Below, in pieces: positions 56,498 to 64,000 of a stretch of DNA of 64,000 nucleotides (its first letter is position 1; every line of letters starts with the position of its first letter). The notes below the pieces were generated by a model, which ran no database searches, was not told the origin of the DNA, and saw only the letters and a list, made by a program, of their open reading frames with translations. The DNA is taken from NCBI RefSeq assembly GCF_010731695.1, contig NZ_AP022586.1:4836001-4900000 (forward strand). The letters are read 5' to 3'. Source of the DNA: Mycolicibacterium litorale. Lineage in GTDB: Bacteria > Actinomycetota > Actinomycetes > Mycobacteriales > Mycobacteriaceae. The translations under genes and the position numbers were made by a program.

Positions 56498-57390
56498 CTC
56501 TTCCATGCGTACACCACCTCGGGCTCGGGCTCCCAGATCGCGGCGTTCTCGACGCCGGGAAGGCTTGACAGCGCGCGGTATTCGCTCGCCATCGCGACCC
56601 AGTCGGACGTCTCGGCGATCACCGCGGGTTTGCAGGCGATCGCGTCACGCACGACCGCGAACGAGTCGCGGTTGGACACGAGCAGCGTGTAGAAGCCGTC
56701 GAACGTGGCGCACAGTTCCTTGAGCGCGGTCTCGACGTCGCGACCGGCGGCCAACTGGGTGGCGACGAACCGCGCCCCGACCTCCGTGTCGTTCTCGCTG
56801 TCGAATTCGACACCCGCGGCGCGCAGTTCACGCCGGATGGTGGCGTGGTTGGCGAAGGACCCGTTGTGCACCAGGCACTGATCGGGTCCGACCGCGTACG
56901 GGTGCGCACCCGAGGGCGTCACCGCCGATTCGGTGGCCATCCGGGTGTGGCCGACGCCCTGCCAGCCCTGTGCTGTCGCCAGACCCCACGAATCGGCCAG
57001 CCGGCGCGGATCGCCCACACCCTTGAGCACGGCGAGATCGTCACCGAAACCGGCGACGAGCGCCTCGGGGAACGCCGCGCGGGCCGCGGCCAGCACGGCC
57101 TCGGACTCGGCCTGCGCGGTCACCAGGTAGGTGGCGTCGAGCACGGTCACCGACACCGCGACGCCCAGCGCCGATCCCACCGCATCGCTGACCGATTCGG
57201 GCGACGCCCCGATCTCCAGCAGTGAGACACACCCGTGGCCGGCCGGCGTCCACGTCGGGTCGCCGTACACCGCGACGCCCGCCGAATCGCTACCGCGGTC
57301 GGACATCTCGCACAGCATGCCGGTGAGCAGCTCGCCCAGCCGGGGATGGAGTTCGGGGTTGCGCAGGTGCAATCCGACGATCCCGCACAT
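56494..57390 (-). CDS. Class II glutamine amidotransferase subunit (GlxB/MgsA type)
   Basis: Stand-alone Ntn glutaminase of 298 aa. The nucleophile is Cys2 (MCGIVGLH) and the glutamine motifs DRGSDSAG, GHTRMATE and HNGSFAN are all present. Release of ammonia or methylamine from (methyl)glutamine feeds the synthase domains in the next two genes. ATG start is fixed by the required Cys2. Follows the glutamine synthetase-like gene by 43 bases. Confidence 0.92.
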   Translation of the reverse strand: MCGIVGLHLRNPELHPRLGELLTGMLCEMSDRGSDSAGVAVYGDPTWTPAGHGCVSLLEIGASPESVSDAVGSALGVAVSVTVLDATYLVTAQAESEAVLAAARAAFPEALVAGFGDDLAVLKGVGDPRRLADSWGLATAQGWQGVGHTRMATESAVTPSGAHPYAVGPDQCLVHNGSFANHATIRRELRAAGVEFDSENDTEVGARFVATQLAAGRDVETALKELCATFDGFYTLLVSNRDSFAVVRDAIACKPAVIAETSDWVAMASEYRALSSLPGVENAAIWEPEPEVVYAWKR

Positions 57391-57433
57391 CAGTCGCTCG
57401 CTTTCTGTGTTCTCTGCAGTGGATCGGGACGAT

Positions 57434-58744
57434 CTAGAACGCGGTCAGGTACTGATCGACCTCCCACGGGCTGACCGTCCCGTGGTAGTCGAAGAACTCC
57501 TGCCGTTTGAGGTCGGCGAAGTACCGCGCGACGCCGTCGCCCGCGGCGTCGAGGACACCTGAGACGACGGGGTCGGCCTCGAGCCGGTCCACCGCGTGGA
57601 GCAGGGTGGGCGGCAGCGTCGAACGGCTCTCGACCACCGCGCCGACCGCACCCGGGTCGGCCGAGCGCTTGATGCCGTCGAGGCCGGCGCCCAGGGCGGC
57701 GGCGACCGCGAGGTAGGGGTTGGCCGAGCCGTCCCCGCCACGCAGTTCGATGCGCTGTGAATCGGGGACGCGGATGTAGTGGGTGCGGTCGTTGCCGCCG
57801 TAGGTGGCGCTGCGTGGCGCCCACGATGCGCCCGACGCGGTGCTGACCGCGCCGGTTCGCTTGTAGGAGTTGACCGTCGGCGCGATCACCGACTGCAGTG
57901 CGCAGGCATGGTCGAGGATCCCGCCGATGAACGAGTACGCGGCGTCCGACAGGCCCAAACCGCGTTCGTCGGCGTCGCAGGGGAACACCGGCGTGCCGGC
58001 ACTGGTGAGCGACAGGTGAAGGTGCAGCCCGCTGCCGGTGCGGTCGCCGAACGGTTTGGGCATGAAGGTGGCCACCATTCCGCGCTCGGCCGCGATCATC
58101 GACAGCAGGTAGCGCAGCGTGATGACCCGGTCGGCGGTGGTGAGCGCGTCGGCGAACTGGAAGTTCTGCTCGAACTGGCCGTTGCCGTCCTCGTGGTCGT
58201 TGGCGTAGTTCGCCCAGCCCAGCTGGTTCATCGCGGTGGAGATCGCGGTGAGGTGGTCGTACATGCGCGTCACCCCGCGTGCGTCGTAGCAGGGCTGGGC
58301 GGCGGTGTCGGCGGTGTCGGCCGTGGACAGGCTGCCGTCGGCGTTGCGGGTGAGCAGGAAGTACTCGACCTCCGCGCCCACCCACGGCTCGAAACCGGCG
58401 TCGGCGGCCTGCTCGATGAGGGTCTTGAGGATGACGCGCGGCGCGTACGGCCACGGTTTGCCCTCGACGTGGGGATCGCAGTGCACGATCGCCAGGCCGT
58501 CCTTGACGAAGGGGATCGCGGTGAACGACGCCGGATCGGGGATCGCCATCAGGTCGGGGTCTTTGGGCTCCTGGCCCATGGCGCCCACCGCGTATCCGGC
58601 GAAGCCCACGCCCTCGGTGGCGAGTTGTTCGACCGCTTCGACGGGAACCAGCTTGGCGCAGGGCTTTCCGCGCAGATCGACGAACAGCGCCAGGATGAAC
58701 TTGGTGCCGGTCTTCTCGGCGAGCGTGGCGAGATCGGTGGACAT
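57434..58744 (-). CDS. Glutamine synthetase type III-like enzyme (GlnT/GMAS group)
   Basis: ATP-dependent amide synthetase of the glutamine synthetase family, 436 aa. ATP and metal motifs: GAEVEYFLL, NGQFEQNFQF, GSGLHLHLSL, and the ATP-binding NPYLAVAAALGAGLDG; the substrate-loop RxPxxxxxRIELRGGDGSANPY type is visible (RVPDSQRIELR). No adenylylation site. In context with the GlxBCD-type genes it is either ammonia-assimilating GlnT or gamma-glutamylmethylamide synthetase. The first two residues are MSTD. Upstream lies a weak GTCTC motif (58757). Confidence 0.9.
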   Translation of the reverse strand: MSTDLATLAEKTGTKFILALFVDLRGKPCAKLVPVEAVEQLATEGVGFAGYAVGAMGQEPKDPDLMAIPDPASFTAIPFVKDGLAIVHCDPHVEGKPWPYAPRVILKTLIEQAADAGFEPWVGAEVEYFLLTRNADGSLSTADTADTAAQPCYDARGVTRMYDHLTAISTAMNQLGWANYANDHEDGNGQFEQNFQFADALTTADRVITLRYLLSMIAAERGMVATFMPKPFGDRTGSGLHLHLSLTSAGTPVFPCDADERGLGLSDAAYSFIGGILDHACALQSVIAPTVNSYKRTGAVSTASGASWAPRSATYGGNDRTHYIRVPDSQRIELRGGDGSANPYLAVAAALGAGLDGIKRSADPGAVGAVVESRSTLPPTLLHAVDRLEADPVVSGVLDAAGDGVARYFADLKRQEFFDYHGTVSPWEVDQYLTAF

Positions 58745-58756
58745 AACAGGAACCCT

Positions 58757-58773
58757 GTCTCTTGATATGAATC
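58757..58773. promoter_or_regulatory. Weak GTCTC-N7-GAATC site upstream of the synthetase gene
   Basis: GTCTCTTGATATGAATC, sharing GTCTC-N7-GAA-C with the sites at 53283 and 60172, 12 bases before the synthetase start. It overlaps another inverted repeat, TGATA-N10-TATCA (58763-58782). Confidence 0.4.
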
Positions 58774-58856
58774 AATGTATCACACTGGGAAACTCGATGG
58801 ATATGCGAATGCGGCCGGCGCGAGGCTGCACACCCCTCGCCGGCCGCAGCGTCTGA

Positions 58857-60110
58857 CTAGACGGGTTGCCAGTCGTATGAGGATTCGCGGTGGAACTTGG
58901 CGTCGATACCCTGCTCCTCCTCGTCGGGGGAGACGCGGATGCCGACGGTCTTCTTCAATGCGAACGCGATGAGGTAGGCCACCGCGAACGAGTAGAGCAT
59001 CACCGCACCGGCCGCGACCGCCTGCTTCCACAGCTGGTCGATGCCGCCGCCGTAGAGCAGCCCGTTGACGCCGTTGGGCATGCCCTCGCTGGCGAAGAAG
59101 CCGATAAGCAGGGTGCCGATCACGCCGCCGACGAGGTGCACGCCGACCACGTCGAGCGAATCGTCATAGCCGAAGCGGGTTTTCAGGCCGACCGCGTACA
59201 CGCAGACCGCACCGGCGATACCGCCGACGAAGATCGCGCCGACCGGGGTGACCGCACCGCAGGCGGGGGTGATCGCGACCAGGCCGGTGATGGCGCCCGA
59301 TGCCGCGCCGACACCGGTGACGTGACCGTCCTTGATCTTCTCCACGGCGAGCCACGCCAGCACCGCGGCGCAAGTCGCGACGAACGTGGTGACCATGACG
59401 ATGGCCGCGGAGTTGCCTGCGGCCAGTGCGGAGCCGCCGTTGAACGCATACCACCCGGCCCACAGCAGGCCCGCGCCCAGCAGCGTCAGCGGCACGTTGT
59501 GCGGTTTGCGCAACTGCCCGAACATCGCCGACTTACCGAGCACGATCGCGACGGCGAGTGCGGCGGCGCCGGCGTTGATGTGCACCGCGGTGCCACCGGC
59601 GAAGTCGACGGCGCCGAGCGTGTTGGCAATCCAGCCGCCGACCGAGTTCTCGGTCACCACACCGTCGAACGCGAACACCCAGTGCGCGACGGGGAAGTAC
59701 ACCAGCACCGCCCACAGGGTGGCGAAGCCCATCCAGGCGCCGAACTTCATCCGGTCGGCGACCGCACCGGAGATCAGCGCCACCGTGATCGCGGCGAACA
59801 GCGCCTGGAAGACCGCGAACAGGCTGATCGGGAGCCCGTCGACGGTCGTCATCGGCTCGAGGAGATCCTTCATCCCGGCGAACTCCGTCAGGCTGCCGAC
59901 GAAACCGCCGTAGGAGGTGCCGAAGACCATCGAGAAGCCGAACAGCACCCACAGCAGTCCGACGGAGGCGACGGCGCCGAACGTCATCATCATCATGTTC
60001 GTCGAACTCTTGACGGAGACCATGCCGCCGTAGAACAGCGCGAGACCCGGAATCATCAGCGTGAGGCCGATGATGCAACACAGCATGAAGGCTGTGGTTC
60101 CTGTATCCAT
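58857..60110 (-). CDS. amt: Ammonium (methylammonium) transporter
   Basis: Amt/Rh family channel, 417 aa with eleven predicted membrane helices. N-terminus MDTGTTAFMLCCIIGLTLMIPG with the transporter's conserved FYGGMV, twin pore histidines in AVHINAGAAAL and GVHLVGGVIG, and the D in DD(S)LDVVG. Start ATG with AGAGG eight bases upstream. It is the promoter-proximal gene of the nitrogen cluster. A GTCTC-type near-palindrome lies upstream at 60172. Mycobacteria also have another amt linked to glnK elsewhere, so this is probably a second transporter. Confidence 0.93.
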   Translation of the reverse strand: MDTGTTAFMLCCIIGLTLMIPGLALFYGGMVSVKSSTNMMMMTFGAVASVGLLWVLFGFSMVFGTSYGGFVGSLTEFAGMKDLLEPMTTVDGLPISLFAVFQALFAAITVALISGAVADRMKFGAWMGFATLWAVLVYFPVAHWVFAFDGVVTENSVGGWIANTLGAVDFAGGTAVHINAGAAALAVAIVLGKSAMFGQLRKPHNVPLTLLGAGLLWAGWYAFNGGSALAAGNSAAIVMVTTFVATCAAVLAWLAVEKIKDGHVTGVGAASGAITGLVAITPACGAVTPVGAIFVGGIAGAVCVYAVGLKTRFGYDDSLDVVGVHLVGGVIGTLLIGFFASEGMPNGVNGLLYGGGIDQLWKQAVAAGAVMLYSFAVAYLIAFALKKTVGIRVSPDEEEQGIDAKFHRESSYDWQPV

Positions 60111-60171
60111 GTGAAACCTCTTCTGCAAGGGATAAGCGGCCCACGGCGGCCGATCACTGGCAGTAACTGAT

Positions 60172-60188
60172 GTTTCTGTTACAGAGAC
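60172..60188. promoter_or_regulatory. GTCTC-N7-GAAAC site upstream of amt
   Basis: On the plus strand GTTTCTGTTACAGAGAC; its reverse complement is GTCTC-N7-GAAAC. Seven of eight pairs are complementary. It sits about 62-78 bases before the amt start and overlaps a GTAAC-N10-GTTAC inverted repeat (60163-60182). Candidate binding site for the cluster regulator or GlnR. Confidence 0.55.
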
Positions 60189-60212
60189 AGGGTCATTCGT
60201 GTTGCATCGCCG

Positions 60213-61445
60213 TTAAATGTGGTCCCATGTCAGCAGCCGCCGTTCGATCAGGTCGGCGCCGCGGGCTGCGCCACCGGTGGCGGCGTAGCCGGCGGCGACA
60301 CGGCGCGCGCCCGCACTCATCGCCATGGCCTTGAGAACCGCGTCGCGCAGCCGGGCGGCGGTCAGATGCTTGGGCAGCAGCCGAGTGCCGCATTTCGCCA
60401 CCTCCACGCGCCGGGCCACCTCGAACTGATCGCGGCCGTAGGGCACCACGCACACCGGTACGCCCCGTGCCAAGGCCTTCTGCGTGACGCCCATCCCGCC
60501 GTGGGTGATCGCGCAGGCTGCACGGTCGAGCACCAGGCTGTGCGGCACGAACGCGCACACCGTGGCGTTGGCCGGTGCCGCGATGTCACGCGGCACGCCG
60601 GCGGGGAATGTGGCCACCACGTGTACAGGCTCCTCTGCAAGTGCCTCGAGCGCTACTCGTGCCAACTCGAAGTCGCCTTGGTTCTCCGAGGACGTCGACG
60701 CCAGAACAATCGGCCGCTCGATGCCCACCAGCCATTCGGGCACGGTCGAAGGTGCCGGGTCGAAGGAGCAGGCGCCGATGAACTGAATGGAGTCGTCCCA
60801 ATCCGGACGTGGATATTCGAACGGTGGGGCGGTGGCCACGAGAATCAACGGCGCCCGACGCGCGTAGTCGTCGGACGACTTGATCGGCGGAAGGCCGAGC
60901 TGGGCCCGGATGATGTTGTGCGAGTCGACCCACGAATCCAGTGCGTTGAACTTCTTTCGAAGCAGTGCGTCCCGAAGCCGGCCCACCGGGCCGGGCCATG
61001 GCCGGAGTCCCGGCCCCCACGGCGGGACTCCTCGCGACCGCAGGTATGGCAGGAAGGCCCAGAACGACACCCACGGCAAGCCACTGGCTTCGGCCACCGC
61101 AGATGCGCCCCAGCAATTCGGGTCGATGATCAAAAGGTCCGGCCGGGAGTCGGCGATGGCACCGGTCAGCTCGGGAACTTCATATTCGGCCCGCTGCGCG
61201 AACGTCTCTCGCACCCGGGACAGCGCCTCCTCCGGGGTCACAGCGCCCGCGTCATCGAGGGGGATGGTCTCGATGCGCGGATCCACCGGCTTGGTCGCGA
61301 AACCCATGTCGAGGCCGGCATCCACACCGGCACCGAGGGTGTGCAGCGCGATGTCATGCCCCCGGTCGCGCAACTCCGTCAGAAGCACGCTGATCGGGAA
61401 GAAGTGGCCCATCGCGGGAGTTTGGTAGGCGAGGATCTTGGCCAT
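60213..61445 (-). CDS. GT1-family glycosyltransferase (MGT/UGT-like)
   Basis: GT-B fold glycosyltransferase of 410 aa, similar to bacterial UDP/TDP-sugar transferases such as MGT and macrolide/glycopeptide types. N-terminal acceptor motif AKILAYQTPAMGHFFP; C-terminal nucleotide-sugar motif HGGMGVTQKALARGVPVCVVPYGRDQFEVARRVE. Start ATG with AAAGG eight bases upstream. Substrate unknown: these can glycosylate lipids, antibiotics or small metabolites. It is upstream of the nitrogen operon on the same strand but separated by about 100 bases with a hairpin-free gap. Confidence 0.9.
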   Translation of the reverse strand: MAKILAYQTPAMGHFFPISVLLTELRDRGHDIALHTLGAGVDAGLDMGFATKPVDPRIETIPLDDAGAVTPEEALSRVRETFAQRAEYEVPELTGAIADSRPDLLIIDPNCWGASAVAEASGLPWVSFWAFLPYLRSRGVPPWGPGLRPWPGPVGRLRDALLRKKFNALDSWVDSHNIIRAQLGLPPIKSSDDYARRAPLILVATAPPFEYPRPDWDDSIQFIGACSFDPAPSTVPEWLVGIERPIVLASTSSENQGDFELARVALEALAEEPVHVVATFPAGVPRDIAAPANATVCAFVPHSLVLDRAACAITHGGMGVTQKALARGVPVCVVPYGRDQFEVARRVEVAKCGTRLLPKHLTAARLRDAVLKAMAMSAGARRVAAGYAATGGAARGADLIERRLLTWDHI

Positions 61446-61526
61446 GACGGAACCTTTCTCGGTGGTCGGGGATGTGGAGGTCGAGCGAATCCGGACACGG
61501 CACGGCACTGTGCGATGCCGAGACAG

Positions 61527-62789
61527 TCAGTTGCGCAGCGGCTTTCGTCGGTACCCGTCGCCGCCATCACTTCTGCGAGTGATGAACAGCGCGACTGCTG
61601 CCGCCGACGTCGCACCGAACATCACCAGCCCCATCGGTGACGCGCTGCTGTGACCAGCCAGGCCGACCAACGGTGAGGCGACTGCGCCGGCCGTGTACTG
61701 CGCGAATCCGAAGATCGCCGACCCGGTACCTGCGGCGTGGCGGACCTGGGTCGTCGCGAGCATGGCCGAATGGCCGTACAGGAAGCCGACACCTGCCATG
61801 AAACAACCCATGAGCGCGATCGTCGACACGGGGTGCACCCCGCCGATCGTGACCGTGCACAGGATCAGGGCAGTGATCACCACCAGCGCGGTGACCCCGC
61901 CCTCCATCACCCGGCGCGGTGCGACGGTACTGACGGTGCCGCGTGCGACGACGCTGCCCAGGGCGACCGCAAGCGAACACGCGGCGAACGCGGAGGAATA
62001 CGCCGCAGTCGACAGCCCCACGATGTCCTGCAGGACGAAGGGCGATGCCGACACAAAGCCGAACATGGCGGCCGAGATGAACGCGGAAGCGGCCGTGTAA
62101 CCGAGATAGCGGCGGTTGATCAGGACGAGGTAGCTGCCGGCGGCCAGCGCCTTCAGTCCATCGGGGCGCCGAAGCGCCCGAGGCAGTGACTCCCCGACGA
62201 AGAGGACGACGCCGAGAAGCGTCGACAGGTTCAAGACGGCCAGCACGGCGAACACGGCACGCCATCCGAAGGCGGTGACGACGGCCCCGCCCAGAATCGG
62301 GGCCGCGATCGGCGCGAGCACCGTCATCAGGGTCATGTTCGAGAAGACCTTCAGCGCAACGCGTCCGTGAGAGCGGTCCGCGATGATCGCTCGGGCGATG
62401 ACGACACCCGCCGCACTGGCGAACCCCTGAACGAACCGCAGGCCGATCAGGATCTCGACGATCGGGGCGACGCTGCACAACGTGCTGACCCCGAGGCAGA
62501 TCGCGGAACCGGCGATCAACGGCGGGCGACGGCCACAGCGATCGGAGAGCGGCCCGATCACGAGTTGTCCACTGGCCAAACCGATCAGGAATGCCGTCAT
62601 CGTCAATTGAATCGACGACGGTGACGTGTGCAAGTCGCGCGCCATGGCAGGGAAGGCGGACAAGTACATGTCGATCGAGAAAGGCGCCACGGCGGTGAGT
62701 GCCGCCAAAGTGGCGATCACGACGAGCGGCGTGCCCCCCGGTGGTTCGCAAGCCACTCGGATGAATCCGTCAGGCGCACGAAAAGCCAT
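61527..62789 (-). CDS. MFS multidrug efflux transporter (Bcr/CflA family)
   Basis: Twelve-helix major facilitator of 420 aa. FSIDMYLSAFPAMARDL and GQLVIGPLSDRCGRRP (the motif A of DHA1 transporters, D and R residues) mark Bcr/CflA-type drug exporters. The C-terminus FITRRSDGGDGYRRKP is short. Gap of 81 bases to the glycosyltransferase gene on the same strand: the two may form an operon that modifies and exports a compound. Substrate unknown. Confidence 0.92.
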   Translation of the reverse strand: MAFRAPDGFIRVACEPPGGTPLVVIATLAALTAVAPFSIDMYLSAFPAMARDLHTSPSSIQLTMTAFLIGLASGQLVIGPLSDRCGRRPPLIAGSAICLGVSTLCSVAPIVEILIGLRFVQGFASAAGVVIARAIIADRSHGRVALKVFSNMTLMTVLAPIAAPILGGAVVTAFGWRAVFAVLAVLNLSTLLGVVLFVGESLPRALRRPDGLKALAAGSYLVLINRRYLGYTAASAFISAAMFGFVSASPFVLQDIVGLSTAAYSSAFAACSLAVALGSVVARGTVSTVAPRRVMEGGVTALVVITALILCTVTIGGVHPVSTIALMGCFMAGVGFLYGHSAMLATTQVRHAAGTGSAIFGFAQYTAGAVASPLVGLAGHSSASPMGLVMFGATSAAAVALFITRRSDGGDGYRRKPLRN

Positions 62790-62905
62790 ATCCCACCGGA
62801 CGACTGTCCTCGAAAACTTTCCCGTTCGAGATCAACATGCCTTCAACGGTAGGTGCGGTCCTGCACCGATCGTGGGCCACTTCGCAGCGGTGATGAGGGG
62901 CCAGT

Positions 62906-64000
62906 TCAGCTCGCCGCGTCAGGCAGCAGCTGGATCAGGGCGTCCAGGGCAGCCGACCACGCACTTGGAGCAGGCGATGCGAACCCGATCACCAATCCAT
63001 CGCGTGCACTGACGGTTTCGGGATGACGGAACCCACCAAGCCCCTCCACGCCGAGCCGCCGCCACGCCAGTTGGCGCACCAGATCGCTCTCGCCGCCACG
63101 AGCGAGCTCGAGCATCACGTGCAGTCCTGCAGGCGTTCCCGCCACCGTGCTCTGCCGTGACGAGCGGGCGACTGCCGCAACGAGTTGCTCACGGCGACGG
63201 CTGTATTCGGCGCGCATCCTCCGGATGTGTCTGTCGTAGGAACCGGACACGATGAATTCGGCCATCGTCAACTGGTCGACGAAGCCGGAAGTCCCCTCGA
63301 TTTCCCCCTTCTGCCGGGCGACCGCGTCGACAAGTCGCTCCGGCAACGCCAGCCAGCCGAGCCGAAGCCCCGGCGCCAGCGACTTGCTGACTGTTCCCAT
63401 GTAGATGACATGTTCGGGGTCGACACCCTGCAGCGCACCGACAGGTTCACGGTCGTAGCGGAACTCTCCGTCGTAGTCATCGTCGATGATCACTCCGCCG
63501 GTGCGTCGCGCCCAATCGACCACCGCTGCTCGGCGCTGCGGATGCAGGGTCACACCCAGCGGGAACTGGTGCGACGCGGTGAGCAGCACACCGCCAACCT
63601 CCGGCATGTCGTCGAGTGCCGTGACGTCGGCACCGTCAGAGTCGACTGCCAGCGGCGGGCACCGGATTCCCGCTCGATCGAGCGAGGCCCATTGCGTCGG
63701 CAGCCCGAACTCCTCGACCGCCACGGCGACGATGCCCTCGCCCGCCAACGCGCCGGCGATGAGACCCAGCCCTTCGGCCGCCCCGGAACACACGACGATG
63801 TTGCACGGTCGGGTGCGGACTCCACGAGTGCGAGCGAGGTACTGGGAAAGGGCGCGGCGTAACTCCGGCCGGCCATACGGGTCGGCGTAGCCGAACGCCT
63901 CGACCGGTGCGGCGTCCAATGCGCGCTTGACCGCTCGACTCCACTCCGCCCGTGGGAACGCCGAAAGGTCCGGCCGCCCCGGCCGCAAGTCGTGGTCCAG
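62906..64000 (-). CDS. MocR-type regulator, aminotransferase part (5' end outside window)
   Basis: PLP-dependent aminotransferase-like domain of a GntR/MocR regulator (PdxR type) or of a stand-alone type I aminotransferase. The frame is open to the window end, and the first readable residues (LDHDLRPGRPDLSAFPR) are the standard junction after a winged-helix domain, so the DNA-binding part is probably beyond position 64000. The lysine motif is TVSKSLAPGLRLGW. DDDYDGEFRYDR and the ASHQFPLGVTLHPQRR match MocR. It is upstream, same strand, of the MFS gene and may regulate it. Confidence 0.85.
   Translation of the reverse strand: MDHDLRPGRPDLSAFPRAEWSRAVKRALDAAPVEAFGYADPYGRPELRRALSQYLARTRGVRTRPCNIVVCSGAAEGLGLIAGALAGEGIVAVAVEEFGLPTQWASLDRAGIRCPPLAVDSDGADVTALDDMPEVGGVLLTASHQFPLGVTLHPQRRAAVVDWARRTGGVIIDDDYDGEFRYDREPVGALQGVDPEHVIYMGTVSKSLAPGLRLGWLALPERLVDAVARQKGEIEGTSGFVDQLTMAEFIVSGSYDRHIRRMRAEYSRRREQLVAAVARSSRQSTVAGTPAGLHVMLELARGGESDLVRQLAWRRLGVEGLGGFRHPETVSARDGLVIGFASPAPSAWSAALDALIQLLPDAAS

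Noticed and set aside
58763..58782. TGATA-N10-TATCA repeat upstream of the synthetase gene as a separate operator
   Set aside because: Only one copy in the window; short arms in an AT-rich promoter are expected by chance. It overlaps the GTCTC motif.
60163..60182. GTAAC-N10-GTTAC inverted repeat upstream of amt as a GlnR box
   Set aside because: Its spacing does not fit the GTnAC-n6-GAAAC pattern well and it overlaps the better supported 17-bp motif; GlnR binding is possible but not shown.

Overview
The window is high-GC actinobacterial chromosome, almost certainly from a fast-growing mycobacterium (Mycolicibacterium type). The evidence is gene content and order. Two blocks run collinear, from memory, with parts of the Mycobacterium tuberculosis chromosome: about 0.6-8.5 kb (FadE36-like protein, LapA-like protein, proXVWZ, glycolipid-binding protein, tyrA, deaminase-associated protein, tadA, tRNA-Ser; compare Rv3761c to Rv3752c) and about 25.7-52.4 kb (ligC, polD, lucA, tRNA-Ser, SRP RNA, aspartate aminotransferase, dnaX, a fatty-acid methyltransferase/FAD oxidase pair, ami1, ybaB, recR, gatD/murT, exonuclease, leuA; compare Rv3731 to Rv3710). 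LpqH-, DesA1- and Mtb32A-type proteins fit the same lineage. I see no insertion sequence, prophage or CRISPR array.

Layout. 0-6.3 kb: phosphatase, APH-fold protein, then a tightly overlapping osmoprotectant ABC transporter operon. 6.3-9.8 kb: tyrA, tadA with its partner, tRNA-Ser(CGA) and its terminator, small proteins. 9.8-16.5 kb: a penicillin-binding lipoprotein diverging from an adenosylcobalamin-dependent diol/glycerol dehydratase operon (large and medium subunits fused, small subunit, large reactivase subunit), then an LpqH-type lipoprotein. 16.6-25.7 kb: haloalkane dehalogenase, tRNA-guanine transglycosylase, P450, saccharopine dehydrogenase-like protein, a two-gene amino-acid ABC transporter whose binding protein and permease are fused, glutamyl-Q tRNA(Asp) synthetase, DesA1. 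25.7-29.7 kb: two LigC-type DNA ligases and a LigD-like polymerase around a nitroreductase. 30-34 kb: an oxidoreductase/TetR divergent pair, Mtb32A-like protease, LucA. 34-46.8 kb: core housekeeping genes. 46.8-50.6 kb: flavin reductase, flavin monooxygenase, and a small coupled operon with a frameshifted hydrolase. 50.6-52.5 kb: leuA with a short leucine-rich leader peptide. 52.6-60.2 kb: a nitrogen operon (ammonium transporter, type III glutamine synthetase-like enzyme, three split glutamate-synthase-like subunits, FAD amine oxidoreductase, XRE-cupin regulator). 60.2-64 kb: glycosyltransferase, MFS efflux pump, partial MocR regulator.

How genes work together. The dehydratase operon should turn a 1,2-diol or glycerol into an aldehyde but has no microcompartment or aldehyde dehydrogenase genes here. 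tgt and gluQ form a queuosine salvage/modification pair without biosynthesis genes. The nitrogen cluster resembles the N-methylglutamate route (gamma-glutamylmethylamide synthetase plus split NMG synthase plus amine dehydrogenase) and carries a recurring GTCTC-N7-GAAAC near-palindrome in front of three of its genes. leuA appears to be controlled by ribosome-mediated attenuation. Several intergenic gaps hold long hairpins whose arms share a CGAGACTG-like core, possibly a dispersed repeat family. No gap without a gene exceeds about 260 bases; the larger ones are described among the features.
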